Shown here: one piece after another, positions 1-12,300 of the stretch
Layout of the letters: each line of letters opens with the position of its first letter
How positions within the stretch are numbered: position 1 is the first letter of the stretch
Source: Botryllus schlosseri
Taxonomy: Eukaryota; Chordata; Ascidiacea; Stolidobranchia; Styelidae
DNA length: 24,036 nucleotides
Direction of reading: 5' to 3'
Assembly: GCA_000444245.1 (NCBI GenBank)
Contig: ATSW01007332.1
Location: 1-24,036 of the forward strand
Translations under genes and position numbers: made by a program
Notes under the pieces: model-generated
The model's input: only the letters and a program-made list of their open reading frames with translations
What the model was told of the DNA's origin: nothing
The model's database searches: none

Positions 1-63
1 ATTCGGTCATGCCGTTATAAGCATCGTTGCATCGCATCTGGAGATGAAATTTCGTGAAATTCA

Positions 64-223
64 TCAAGTTAAATATATCAAGTTGGTTTGATTGCAATTC
101 ATGTTTACCTCGGTGGCATAGTTTCTTGTGAGATATTGGTAGCAATTCCATAAATCGCATGTACACTCCCATGGGTTTTGTGACAGGTGTATGTATGTCC
201 ATGAGCTTTTATTCTGGAACCAC
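64..223 (-). CDS. LRR gene last exon with LRRCT
   Basis: Acceptor CATTCAG is at 226-224. The join completes the final LRR (ISKLDIRWFQNKSSWTYIHL) and runs into the LRRCT cap SQNPWECTCDLWNCYQYL with a fourth cysteine at MNC. TGA is at 66-64. No AATAAA is visible in the remaining 63 bp, so the 3' UTR lies outside the window. A donor-like GTAAAC inside the LRRCT is judged unused because it would cut the cap before its last cysteine. Confidence 0.78.
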
Positions 224-1931
224 CTGAATGAATTTTTGATCATGAACGAAAATTTGCAGAGTTTTAGTGTTAACGACTCTGCCATTTGGCCCCCGATAGG
301 TAATGGAGGACCATTTTTGCCCCACTTTTTATAGGATTGCATGCAAACTACGGTCCACTTATATTGCTTTGTGCTGTGATTGGACAGGAGCTGTGAATAT
401 TTGCTGGATGAAAAAATCACATATTGCGACTTACCTTATGTCCAATTTGGATATGTTGTTGTGGTAGACGGATAATTGTGAAAGAAGTGTGTTGCTGTCG
501 AAGATTTGAGTTTGCAGAATCGTAATTTGGTTGTGGGAAAGATCCAAAGCGGTTAATTTTGTCAATTTTTTAAACACCTCCTCGCTCACCGTGGTGATTT
601 GATTGCGGTGAAGTATTAGCGCTCTGAGATCTATTGAAGAAACACAACTGTCAACAATCACCCTTGGGTTTCAACTATGTGATGTGTACGCATCTACCTG
701 TCAAGCTATCGAATATTCCAGCTCGCAGTTCCGATATTCTGTTATCAGCCAGATCAATGATGACAACACTTCTGATGGCGCTAAAATCGGACGTCCCTTG
801 AAATCGGATCATTTTTTTAGCAAGCGGAAGTTGAAATATTGTTGCATAATACCAACTCTTGATTTACCGAGCAGAATGGCATAAAATGGCACGTTGGAGG
901 ATTCCTTACAATGTCTATGATGATGGAGCCATGTAGAAGCAGGCCATTCCTTGTTTGAAATCATGAATTTTATTGATCCGTTCGTCATTTTGATCAATTG
1001 AATTTTCTAAGAATATGACTCATAAAAGTTTCACAATCTGACACATAAATAGGATGGCATCTTTCGAAATTGACTTATGGTTAGTCAATCAATTTTCATT
1101 TTGTATGCACTGCATTTTGAATGTATTACAATCAGTGGGCCAAGTAACTCAAAATCCATTTCCCTAACGGGAGCTAGCGAGTTTGTTTGTTTTGGATACT
1201 CAAATTGCTTTTGTAGACCGATTTTCCCATTGTATTGTCCTAAGATTTTTGTCATTAAACAACCAAGTACCTGGAACTCTGCAGGATATTTGATCCTGGT
1301 TGGGTGTTGCTCTTTCAATTATAATATAATGTTTTGGAACAATTTAACCTGTTTTATTGATTGATTGATCGTGTGGCACAGAAATCTAGTAAATGCCCTT
1401 TCAAACTTTGTAAAGTCATATTGAGATATTTGATTACATTTCCTCTGAAATTAGGTATCCATACTTTATTTTCTTAACATCAAACAACCGTAAACAGGCA
1501 TGAGCGTAGACGACTCCATTCCTGCTCTAACATTGGCATGCAGTAGCATGACAGTAGAATTTAGTCCTAAGAGATGTATGCATGATGCACACCAGGCAAA
1601 TATATCACTGTATAGGTGATGAGTAAGTTATCACTGCCATTACAAATTTACATAATGTAGGTGAATTTGTAATAATGCAACAGTTACCTATTTCCTTGAT
1701 TTTGTTACTTTGCAAAAATATCATAGTCGCACATCCCTGTAGAGAAGGTATTGAAGTCAAATTTCTTTCCTGGCAGTATATACCATCATCGCGACAGATG
1801 CAGGGATATCCATCCAACGGGCATGCCATGTTACAAGTAGCTTGAACTCCTATGTCTAATACTGGGGGAGCTGCCTTTATCATCCCGATCAAAAGTATCT
1901 CGACAAGAATTGTAGCGGATCCAGCATCCAT
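64..1931 (-). CDS. Secreted leucine-rich-repeat protein gene (four exons recognised)
   Basis: Exons, in minus order: 1931-1688, 780-698, 630-435, 223-64 (stop at 66-64). The product starts with a hydrophobic signal-like segment, then a cysteine-rich LRRNT cap, LRR units (DLADNRISEL, LILHRNQITTV, ALDLSHNQITIL, QLSVYHNNISKL) and an LRRCT cap (NPWECTCDLWNCYQYL). No membrane segment follows the LRRCT, so I infer a small secreted or surface-bound binding protein; partner unknown. Joints 698/630 and 435/223 keep frame and have good GT/AG sites. Joint 1688/780 does not keep phase (one base left over, two needed), so an exon between them is probably missing or the assembly has an indel. The family of LRR protein cannot be named from this sequence. 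Confidence 0.75.
435..630 (-). CDS. LRR gene internal exon with further repeats
   Basis: It encodes LRALILHRNQITTV, LTALDLSHNQITIL and LSQLSVYHNNISKLDI, the regular 24-residue LRR pattern. Acceptor CAATAG ends at 631; donor AG/GTAAGTC is at 435, leaving two bases that join the last exon as an Arg codon. Confidence 0.82.
698..780 (-). CDS. LRR gene internal exon
   Basis: It encodes 27 codons with a clear repeat: VVIIDLADNRISELRAGIF. Acceptor is TTTTAG at 783-781 and donor is CAG/GTAGATG at 698. The donor phase (one base left) fits the next exon and completes SLTDLRAL. The intron to the next exon is only 67 bp. Confidence 0.75.
1688..1931 (-). CDS. LRR gene exon 1: signal peptide and LRRNT
   Basis: The start is the ATG at 1931 (MDAGSATILVEILLIG). 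Residues about 5-20 are hydrophobic and signal-like. The LRRNT cysteines are C33, C37, C44, C46 and C53; an N-glycosylation site NLT lies at 57-59. The last residues (IFLQSNKIKEI) open the first LRR. The exon ends at 1688 at donor GTAACT, leaving one base. An upstream in-frame TTG at 1940 is not a likely start. Confidence 0.72.
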
Positions 1932-1940
1932 ATTCTTCAA

Positions 1941-3093
1941 TAATATTGTCTTTCTAAAGTATGGTCTTTTCCTGCCGAATATCCTTTGATGAATAATATT
2001 TCAAATAAAGCGTCATTAAAGGATTGCAGTTGGTATGACTAACTGGTTCTGGAGATGATTTCATCATGATTGTTTCTTCACTAAGATTTGTACAACATGC
2101 GCATTGTGCATGGCCGTGCCTATTTTTACTATGTGGTGCCAACAACTCTGACAAGATTTACTGAAGAAATCCATTTTCTAAATATGAGAACTCTATGACT
2201 GAGTTCTAAAATTGCATGTTAGATGTTAGTATCTATGTGTTTTCATTATTTCTCATCTTCCGAGCACTATATATCTTCTGTGGTTGATGTAGCTATGTGC
2301 GCTACCTGTTTCTTGAATCTCAACCCTATTGGAAACGTCTCAGTTATTTGTGATTTCCAATTATTGGATACGTTTGTCCATGACTGAAATTAGTCGAAGT
2401 TGTATGACTCCCCTTCCTGTGACTTCTGTCTGGAATATGGGTGCTTTACCAAATTCTACTCCATCCCGAGTTGATAGAGCTTGACAGTAATATATCGATC
2501 TTTGTTTCTAAGATCTGTGTATATTGTAGTTTTATTAGGGCGATATCGATTTGATGAATTTTATTTTCGCAACTGGTTCAAATCAGTTTGTATGCTACCG
2601 CTAACAGCCTTACCTATATTTGTTACAAGTAGATTTAATACCGATTTTCCTACAAGCATCGATGAACACAATAAATCAATGAAGCATTCCCTAATTGTTT
2701 CTAATACATCACGAGAGGTGGTTAGTAGCGAAATACTTCTACTTTTCAAAGTACTTCGAATTTATTTTGCCGACCTGCCACACCCTCAACTGGTTATGAT
2801 TTTAAACTACATGTACTTGACAGTGTTCTGGTTTTTAGGGCTAAACTAGCCGTAGAACACTACCTCTTTTACTTACTTCTAAATCTCTACTTTTATTTCT
2901 ACTTGAGTACCGACGATGACTATTTTTACCACTTCTGTGCACCACATATATTCTCGTGTATTAGAATTACATTTTGCCAAGTTACAGAAATTCCTATGTT
3001 TAGCCGATGCATTCATCCGTCTGCAGCTTTAATGTCGACTTATCGTCGTATGTACGCAAACACACCATTCAATCAATGCATTCGTAATTGCAG
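1941..3093. other. Intergenic or intronic stretch with no supported gene
   Basis: No open frame here shows a protein family signature or splice-compatible coding. It separates the start of the minus-strand LRR gene from the first recognised exon of the plus-strand coiled-coil gene, so it should hold the LRR gene promoter and perhaps intron of the coiled-coil gene. I see no TATA box I would defend. Confidence 0.5.
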
Positions 3094-3302
3094 ACGAAAA
3101 CCGATCAGGCGAAAAGCAGAAATGCAGACCTCCAAAAGATGCTCTCCTCCACCCAAGAAGAAGTCTCGAGACTGGAAGAGCTGATGAGTCGTTGAAGCAA
3201 ACGATCGAAAATATGAAGCTGCAAGGAACTGTCGAGGAGGCAAAATACAGCGCCGCCATTCGAAAGATACATGCCGAACATCAGATTGAGTTGGAGAAAA
3301 GG
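3094..3302 (+). CDS. Coiled-coil gene exon with apparent one-base frameshift
   Basis: Acceptor TTGCAG ends at 3093; donor AGG/GTAAGT at 3302 is strong. The first two thirds read as coiled coil in one frame (ADLQKMLSSTQEEVSRLEEL) and the last third in another (DESLKQTIENMKLQG, then IRKIHAEHQIELEKR), the switch being near 3180. The exon is 209 nt, one short of a multiple of three. The last frame is open across the whole exon but upstream gives a Pro/Arg-rich, non-coiled sequence. Either a base is missing in the assembly or allele, or the exon truly uses the single open frame with a two-base phase. Confidence 0.6.
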
Positions 3303-6300
3303 GTAAGTTATCGCGTTTGTCCTTGTATCTAGATTCCAGCCCATGCCAGGAAATGTCATTTATTTCCTTTGATATGACTGGGATAATACATTGAATGGAC
3401 TCTGTAAAAGTACCAACCCAACCTGGATTGTGTAATCACGATAGTTATAAGTGGCTATTCATTTGATTACTGTAGTAGTCACTGTCGGTTGTGTTTGTTG
3501 CGATATGCAAGGAGCCAGTTCTTGTTTCTAAAGATACAGTGCAGTACAATACAGGTACAGTTGGAGATATGCTTGAGTGCAGCTGTCAAATTAGGTGTAA
3601 CTCTGTGGTCAGGTTGGGAAAAAGTGGAGAAAAAGGTGGGTTCCACGATGACTTAGCTAGACTTATATCCAGTCGAATCGTAAGCAGGTACCAGGGGAGC
3701 TCTTGTGTTGTTGTCAACGAAACTACACACGCTGAACTTTCATTCAAGCCTTCCTGCGGTTAAGCACTGCATCAGGTCGAGAGAGACCGTGTTATGGTGT
3801 TGTTAGGTCTTGGTTGTCTGAAAATGTGGCTACGTAGCGAATAATACTGGCTGGCCTGCCGCTGCCAGCCACTTGAAAGAAAATGTTTGGAAATTTGGAT
3901 TATTTGCTACGTCACACTGCTCAAATGCCATGGTCAGAACATTGTGTGGCGGCACACATTCCAACATTCAGTTTTCATATCTTGTAACCGCTCTTCAGAA
4001 AGGTGGATGTTCGATGCCATGAGTTTCCATGTACTATATTGGAACTCCAACTGTAGACTGTGCGACATCTTTGAACCTGAATTGAAAATGTTTGACGAAT
4101 ATATACAATTCTACATATATTTGTTACGTATGAATTCAGCACTTGGCCGCACCTAATCCTAACCGACCCATAACCGCAACCCCAAGCTAACCCGGAACCC
4201 AAATTCACCGATTGCCCTATTTCACAATCCGACCTCGTATTCAGTGAAACTTTCATTTTCGAATTTATTGACACAATATGTCTGCGTCGCTTTCAAAACG
4301 ATTATAGTTCTTACGTTATGTCATTTCTAATGTCAAATTCGTCAAGTGCCGAATTCGCTGGTAAACATTACATAACTCCGGTATTTTTGTGTCTCCTTAC
4401 GTAGGGTTACCATTAGGGCTGGGCAAAATCGAGTACCTGAGTGATTCGATTCTGAATCACGTAGTACGCTTCGAGTCGAGTCGAGTATTCGAGTATCACT
4501 CATTATGACGTCACAACAGAATGTACTATNTCAAAGTTCACATATGTACCTTTTATGACACCATAAAGAACATAATGCCTGTTATCACTCACATTAAAGA
4601 TACTTTGGTATTTTTTCGACCATACCGATTTCATTGTACTTCTCGAAAATGTTGTGAGATGATCATGACTTCGGAACTATGTTATTTCCAGTAACGTTCG
4701 TACCTTTGGACTATGTTTCGTATGCTGCGACACGGCCAATCAATGTTTGAAGGCTTCCCCANTGGAAAATTGTATCAAAACAATAATNATCGTTAGTAAA
4801 TTAGCTTCCAGTGGCGACGAGCGTATAATTTCAGTACTCGAGAAAATCGTCTTTTACTACTCGANTCGAATCATTAAAATTGATACTCGATTCAGATTCG
4901 AGTAGGCGAATCATTGTGCCCAGCCCTAGTTACCATCTTTTTGGAAGCGGGTAAGGAGGACACTTTTACGGTTCACTAAAAAAAGGTCATCTTTCTCGCT
5001 CAGCGACCAAAATACTGTTTTTTCCTTCACTTTATCAGGTGGTTGACTAAAAAAAAGGTCAACTTTCCACTCAGCTCCCGAAATACCCGTCGGAGCGTCA
5101 CTTCGTCGGTGCTGATTTGCGGTAACTCAGTCTAATTTTGCTATGAATTTGACCAAAATTCCTCAAAATCTTAGAATGGAGGACATTTAGGCGTCCTCGG
5201 AGGACATTTTCAAAAACCCGAAAAAGGAAGACAGATCCTCCTGAAGGAGGACGTATGGTAACCCTACCTTACGAAAGTATTCGGTTTGAAGAGTGGCGGA
5301 TGCCTTCATCTCGGCTGAAATGTTCGTTCCTGAGCGATGAGCGGGCTGCCACCAGAACGTCCGGATAGTCCAGATATTATTACAGTATGAATATTTATAG
5401 ACAGCAGCATGGTTGAGATATATTGTTGATGTCTCAAAGCCACAGCGCCCTCGTACGTGACGATAATGCCGACATGAGAATATATTCAGTGTGCTGCAGT
5501 GTGTATAGAAGGCTAAAAGAGTCGGTTTTAATAAAGGTAATAAGGTACAGTCTGGGAAAGCTCAGTGATTCCGCGTAATTTTTGTCAATAACTGCATCAG
5601 TGTAAATAACGGAACCAGGCTGTGTGACGAAACAACCGACTCTTGCGGAAGGAAATGAATATAACGGTACCGACTCCCAACGCTGCTGAATCACACGGAA
5701 ACCAAGCGTATAATGGGCGCTGATGGTAATCCATCCAGCTCAAACCACATATTGTAATAATTGGCGTGTTGAACCATTGCGAATACCAAAGACCCAATTT
5801 ATTGAAACATAGCTAGACAGCCACATCCGATCACTAACCGAAGCTATCAATTGCTTGTTAGCGTTCATTATAGCGGCGTAGTATTTACCATTCACCCCAC
5901 TTGGTGAGCGGGTAATTCTGGTTCCGACATTATTGCGGAAGGTGATATTTCCAAAACCGTCATTACTGGAACAAGATCAAGTGTATCATACCGATGTTAT
6001 TATTATAATAGATTGTAGGTGGATGTACAGTTGGTGATGGAAGTACTATATTTAACTGAATCGATTGGTCATACGCGTATACGTAATTCCGTATACGGTA
6101 TATCGTTTGCGTATATGACAGCAGAACAACTCGCTCATCAAACAAATTCTCCACCAGACATGAATGCTTGATCCGTTCGTGACCGCCCGCGCCAGAGCTC
6201 ATTCACCGCGCAAATATACGATTCCCAAACCTGAGTATATTTGCGGTGTCATCGGTGGCTACTAATTTCAATTCGATTGTGTTGGTTATCTGCCTCGTGG

Positions 6301-9300
6301 TAACAGCCCTGCCGGTACTGCGTGGGACGACACCTTGCGCTATCGGTTAGCCTCTATGAGTCACACCAGCCGACTAGTATGGTGTCGGATTATGCGTCGT
6401 ATGGCGAAGTCCAATTTAAATGCGCCGGCTTCTGGTGTATCAAATTAAATACTATGTGCAATGTAACTGATTAAGTGTCCGCTTCGTAACAAAATTTCGG
6501 CAAACAATTTGCCTGTGTTGCGTCGATTCGCAACCACGAAGTTTTACAGAAGTAAGTTATTTATAACAGTGAACAGTAAAACTATTAGTGTTAATGACGG
6601 TCCAGGATACTAAAATAACACAGATCAACACTTTCATGCATTCGTGGGTCCTCTCGTACATATGCGCACTTCCCCGTGCAACAATTCAGCACTCAAAAAT
6701 GATAGCTATACAAAATCACATTTCACACATATGGATCGTTTTAAACTGTCATGCAGTGCTGTGACCCTATCAATTGTAACCGACGACTACATATGATTCT
6801 TTCGTGCTCAAGGCGTAGCCACGGAAAACCTTCTTTTACGATATAGATCCGAAGTAATTTGCAGAACTCACGGAGAGCTTCTCAAAGGTACAATAGACAA
6901 TTCAATAGTATGTTCGTATTGAAATGAGCCCGAATGTTTTCGGCTGACACTCGTCTGGGGTAATCGTCAGCAACTAGTAGAGATTGGAAAGAACATCTTA
7001 TATCAACCAGAGATGAGCATGGATTAGGATTAGGATTTGAAAAAACAGGATTTGTGAAATTTTGTCGGATTTGGATTGGATTTGGATTAGACATTTTTTT
7101 CAGAACGGATTAGGATTTGGATTGGATTTACTTATTTTCTGGCAGATTGAAATGTTGTGTGGCGAATGGAGACGAACTTTATTCAGATGAGTTATTAATG
7201 TACTTATGGTTACTAAGTTATCTTGAATCAAGTGAATCGTTGGTTGTGAAAGAAAATTTTCGAATCCCTCCATTGCATTAATTAGTATTTTTTCTGAATT
7301 TCCAGTTGGAATCGGATTAGGATTGGACATGGACTAGAATATGAAAAAGTTATGGATTAGGATTTGGATTTGAAGGTTTGGATTGGATTAGGACATAGAA
7401 ATTTCAAATCCGCTCATCTCTGATATCAACAATCGTATCTCAAAATATGACGTCACGGACATGAAATTTCGAATAAGAGAGCGTTCAATGTACTAATTTT
7501 AGATGGTGCACGAACTCCTTTTGTTGACACAGCCTTGGCTGGTGTATTTTGACAAAAGTCGACTACAGGCACACAAATAAAAGTGTTAACGGGATGAGTC
7601 AAGTGTGAGAAAGAGACGCGTGTTCATATAAATCTAGGGCAGGGGTGTCAAACATACGGCCCGCGAGGCAATTCGGAGTTGAATAAAAAAATCTCATTAT
7701 TCAGCACATTTGCAGCAAATGGTGAGGTTTTTTGCAGGAAATACATCCATTACATATTCCCTGAAGACAGCAAATACCGAGCATGCTAATTGTTCATGTT
7801 CTTGGGCCAAATTAGGACAACCGGACTACGGCGATGTGGTTTCACTCTAGTGGCCCCTCGAGTTGATGATATTGACACCCGATTTCGACATGGCAAAAAC
7901 TGCACACTGAGTTCAGAGTTTTCTGGAAAGATGCGCCAAAAGTAGCTATTCACAGAAGCGAGAACGCCAATGCGGAACCGTTACCGGTATATGCAGTTTA
8001 CATGGAAAATTGTTACACAAATATATAATTCAAACAGCTATGGTCGCACTGCTGTGTCACTTCCGAATCAATAGGTCCGCGGAAGTTAGGGAAACCCGAT
8101 TAGTGATTTAATATTAATGAACTAAACTTTAACGTACGCGTTTACAGTTAGATATCGATTACGACAAAACCAAAGGGGTAGGCCTACAGCCGAAAATATT
8201 CGGGTTCATTTCAATATGAATATACTATCAGAACTCATGGAATGCAAAGAGACTTCACGAGTGCAAATAGACTTATGTGGGATATGGACCATTGAACGTG
8301 ATAGTTATTCATCAACCACCACGCTAATACCTTCAGCTAACGGAGTCGAGCAAAATCAAGATGATTTGAAATTTGGATAAGATAAGATGGATTGGGACAT
8401 TTTGATAAAAACTAATGCTTTTTATTTTTTTCTCTGTTGCGTGGTATATGTAAACGTTTTCATTATTTACGCCATGTCAGCTGACATAATGGCATTGTGT
8501 CCTCACTCGCACAGCGTCGTCCCTTGATAAATTAGATGTCTTTTTGTGCTTCTTGCGCGTATCGTTTGTGTTGGTACTTTGTGCAGTACAGCCTTATTGA
8601 GTAACTCGTGTGCGACCGTTATATTCGAAAACTTGTTTTGATACGCAAAATAAATACGTTGTCAACGTCCACTCGGATTCTGTTGCTTTACCATCGACGG
8701 GGGAACGCTTCTTCGCATAGATATACGCAAAAGTTGCTCTCCAATAGATTATGTAAACAAGCCCACTTTTCAAATACGGCTGGATACCATCACACGTCAA
8801 GTAACACGGAAAGGGCTGATATATTTATCAACGCCTTGGTACACTCCGTTGGTACCGGTATATTTGCCGTTGTCTGCGTCTGTACTTGGGCCGTGCGTTG
8901 TATTTCCTGCTCTGCTCGGCTGTTTCTATGCCGACCAAATTAATCCTTCAATTTATTCCAGTAGTTAGTGAGTGTTTGTCAAATAAACTTGAAACGGCCC
9001 AGCACTTCGTCGATACTTGGGCGACGCATACGTAACTTGTCTGTTGTCGTTGGGAATGGGTTTGTAATACAATTTGACACAAAAGATTATTCTGCTCGTT
9101 TTTGGATGAATGCACCGAACAGCGACAAAAAGTTATGCTGTTACATTGGTAACCATTGTTTCGAAATACATCTGGCCCTAACCAGGTAACCCTCTTATCG
9201 ATGAAACTAGAGGCCGGAATTAACCACGAACGTCATAGTTCATAGCTACTCTACGTTGGCGGTCGCGTGGAGACGGCTATCTTTACACGCTTAAAATTTT

Positions 9301-12300
9301 TACTTTATACAAATATACAATCATAATATTGTTTTAGTCACCCAACCGCCGGGGTAGAATGGGATTTGAGCTAAAAGGCGCTGGGTTGTGTCATCCAAAT
9401 TTTTACGCTAACGATTGTCAATTCTGGGATATCTTATTAAGACGGCGTTTTAGTTTAAGTTATTGCGGGTTGAACTGTATATCAATGTTTGAACAGGTCA
9501 CCGTTTTAATGCTCAGCCCGCCTAATTTATTTTTAATGTTAACAATGTGTTACCGAGGAGCGAGGACCGATTGTAAGTGTGTGATTCGTTTATGAACGAA
9601 TTGAACATACAATATTGAAGATACAAGGCTCGACTTGTATTCACTTATATTTAACAAGCCACTCTTAATCAGCGCTTTGTTGGTTGAAATCTTGTACTCA
9701 GACCGTAAGCGCGCCGCGTAGCGATTCAAACTGATTTGTAACGTTTTCAATTCGCATGGTGTTGACATTATGGCACTTCGAGTACTGGTATGTCCGTGAT
9801 TTGCTTTGTACGTTTAGTATACGCCGTGTCACGTACCGTAGAACGTGGGCCGCTGTATACGCCTATATATATATATATATAACTTTAGTATCATATCTCA
9901 CGAATGCACACTTATTTACGTACAGTACAGTGATTGCAGTCGATCGCACAGGTCTTTATGTTGCTAATTTGATTTCCGGTGATGGACACTGCCTTCCTGT
10001 TATGACAAGGTTACCCGACTCGCGGTATCGAAATCTGACATTTCACGGTCAACATCAACAAAATTCGTCATGGGATGCCATGAACGCACACTCGGCGTGT
10101 CCTATTAAACCTTTTCCCAGCACCCAACATATCAAGTTAGCCACTTCAGCCTTTTAACTGAACACTGCGGTTAACACCTGTGTCGTGACTTTCAAGTAGG
10201 GCAGCAAAACGCTACGGCGAACTGTTGCAAACGCATTCAACAGTAGCGGATCGCAGCTAACCTTGTCGCGATATTTGTCGTACGCGTGGGATACATCTCG
10301 CACGGGTCATGGCCGTAACCGTCGACGACAGCGTGAAATGAAGGACGCATTCCTAATTATTACCCACGATCTGTTTGTACACCTAGCCATATGTGCTCTA
10401 TCTGCGTACTTTTCACAACGCTGTTTACAATTCCATTCATTTCGACGATAAGTTCGAATTGGTCAATAGTCGAGAGCATGTATAATACTTGGGATGTACT
10501 CATACTGGGATGTACTGTAGGAGGCTATTGGTTAGGAAATGTACCAGACCCTCAGATCACACAAATTTTTGATATGCAACGCCGCTATATATTTCTCATA
10601 CGCCAAATCTGCCCATCCGGCAGCACAAATATCATAACATAAGTCAGTTGCTAATGATTGCTACACCTAACGAATCCCAATGTTGAAGAAATAAACGAAT
10701 ATCACGACTGACACATGTTGGATAGACCCCATAGTGCCAACAGTGGACAGGTTATTTGCTACATAGTACGAAAAATGAATAGACTGCATAAGATGCTCAA
10801 CACTCAACAGTAGAATTTATTCGTAGATTTCAAGGACTTGTTGAGGTAGCTGACACCTTTATCCCATTCGGCATGATCCTCCTAAACCAGGCCTGCCATA
10901 TGTTTGGGAACAATCGTAACACTTGGGTGTTAACTCGCCCATCACACTTACAGTTTCCTCATAGCGATCTCTGTTAAGTAAACCATGCTCATAGCTGGTT
11001 TGGAGCCGAGCATCTTAGCAGCGGACCGCAAACAATGCTCATAATCCCCATCCGGCAAGAATCGCATATCACAATTGATTTTCCTAAATAGTCTCATCAA
11101 ATCAGGCTCCACGGAAGAAATCACGTCAAAATTTTCAGATAAAAACAAATCATATAAACTTTTGCCGACGTCTGTGTGAGATAAGGTATCGTCCGTTGCT
11201 CTGCTTCTAGATAATAACAACTTGTCAATCGCTTGTGATAAATCACCGCTATGAGCACACACGTAATCATAAGTATCACGCATCCAGTAGCCTGTGAATT
11301 TGGTGATGTCCATTTTGTTTACATTTTTCGGTTTTCCTGTTGGCATTCCTCTTTCTATAATCTCTGGATCGTATTGTCCGAACGCAGTTGGAAAGTAAAC
11401 TCGTCTATTCAATACAGTCAGCATTCGGCATCTTTGCAACAGCTCATGGCCGTAGTGCATATCAATCTTCAATGTCAATATGATGCTGTCATCTGCCCTC
11501 TTCACGCCTTGATGTAGTGCGTTCAGAAAACTGTAATCACCTGTAGAGAATGAAATATTAGCAACAAATAATACAACTCCAACAAGCGATGTAAATTATG
11601 TATTCTCTTGCAAATTTACAGAAGCAGGAACCGTAAATGGCATCAAAAGACATGCTCACCTGGGATATCAATATAGTTGATCCCGCTTGTTGGGTATCTT
11701 CTGATGAGTTCGTCTAAGTGAGGCTTCAAGGTGCCGCTTTCATCGCCAAATTCTCCTTTGCCATCAAATAGGGCTAGGGTTAGTCTGTCGTCTTTTGCAC
11801 GCAACTCTGTGTATCTTTTCACGAATCTCTCCAAGGATTCTTCAGTCTAAATGTGAAGTGTTGATCAAATCATGTTGTACAAATGCTATCAAGCATGTCA
11901 TGTCTAGTTACGTTCTTTTTATGTGACCATGCAGTTGAACTTGGTCAAAAGGATTCAGAGAATCATTAGGGTAACATGAAGTGGATCCTAAAGAAGCTGA
12001 TATCCAGACCTAATGGTATAAAGATGCCGGGTTTCACATTCCTTCAAGATTTGATGTAGTGTTTACATTTTCATTCTTCGGTGGTGAGGTGTATTTACAT
12101 TTTCATTTTCATTCTTCGGTGGTGAGGTGTATTCTATCTAAAATACATTAAGGTAATAATATCCTAATCTTCCGCTGTCACCAGTATCATATTATGGAAG
12201 TAAAGGAATTTTCTGGCTATTGACCATTTCTATCCAATATGTTGATAATAACAGCAAATATGCATACTGTGCATATCATGGTTGGTGTTCAGCAGAGCTG

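Larger units (their letters stand above)
4402..5266. mobile_element. Non-autonomous hAT-type element (outer), interrupted by a second hAT MITE
   Basis: The ends are TAGGGTTACCAT and its reverse complement ATGGTAACCCTA, flanked by the direct repeat CCTTACG at 4395-4401 and 5267-5273. The right end reads inward ACGTCCTCC, and GGAGGAC units recur near both ends. TAGGG-type termini and a 7-8 bp duplication fit the hAT superfamily. No transposase is encoded. The interior has two related units around 4975-5030 and 5046-5092 (ACTAAAAAAAGGTCA then CTCAGC). The inner element at 4414-4928 lies within its left terminal repeat. Confidence 0.8.

Noticed and set aside
1688-1940. Start of the LRR protein at the TTG at 1940
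   Set aside because: A normal ATG at 1931 in the same frame gives a better signal peptide; nuclear genes rarely start at TTG.
1954-2154. Minus-strand ORF just upstream of the LRR gene start
   Set aside because: Not in frame with the signal-peptide exon, no signature; probably leader or chance.
4151-4200. Interstitial telomere
   Set aside because: Units are too degenerate and the run is only about 50 bp.
6882-7330. Two minus-strand frames with SNPNP repeats
   Set aside because: They are translations of the GGATTAGG-unit hAT MITE, not proteins.
9756-10157. 133-codon plus-strand ORF
   Set aside because: Runs through a (TA)n microsatellite, lacks domains and splice context.
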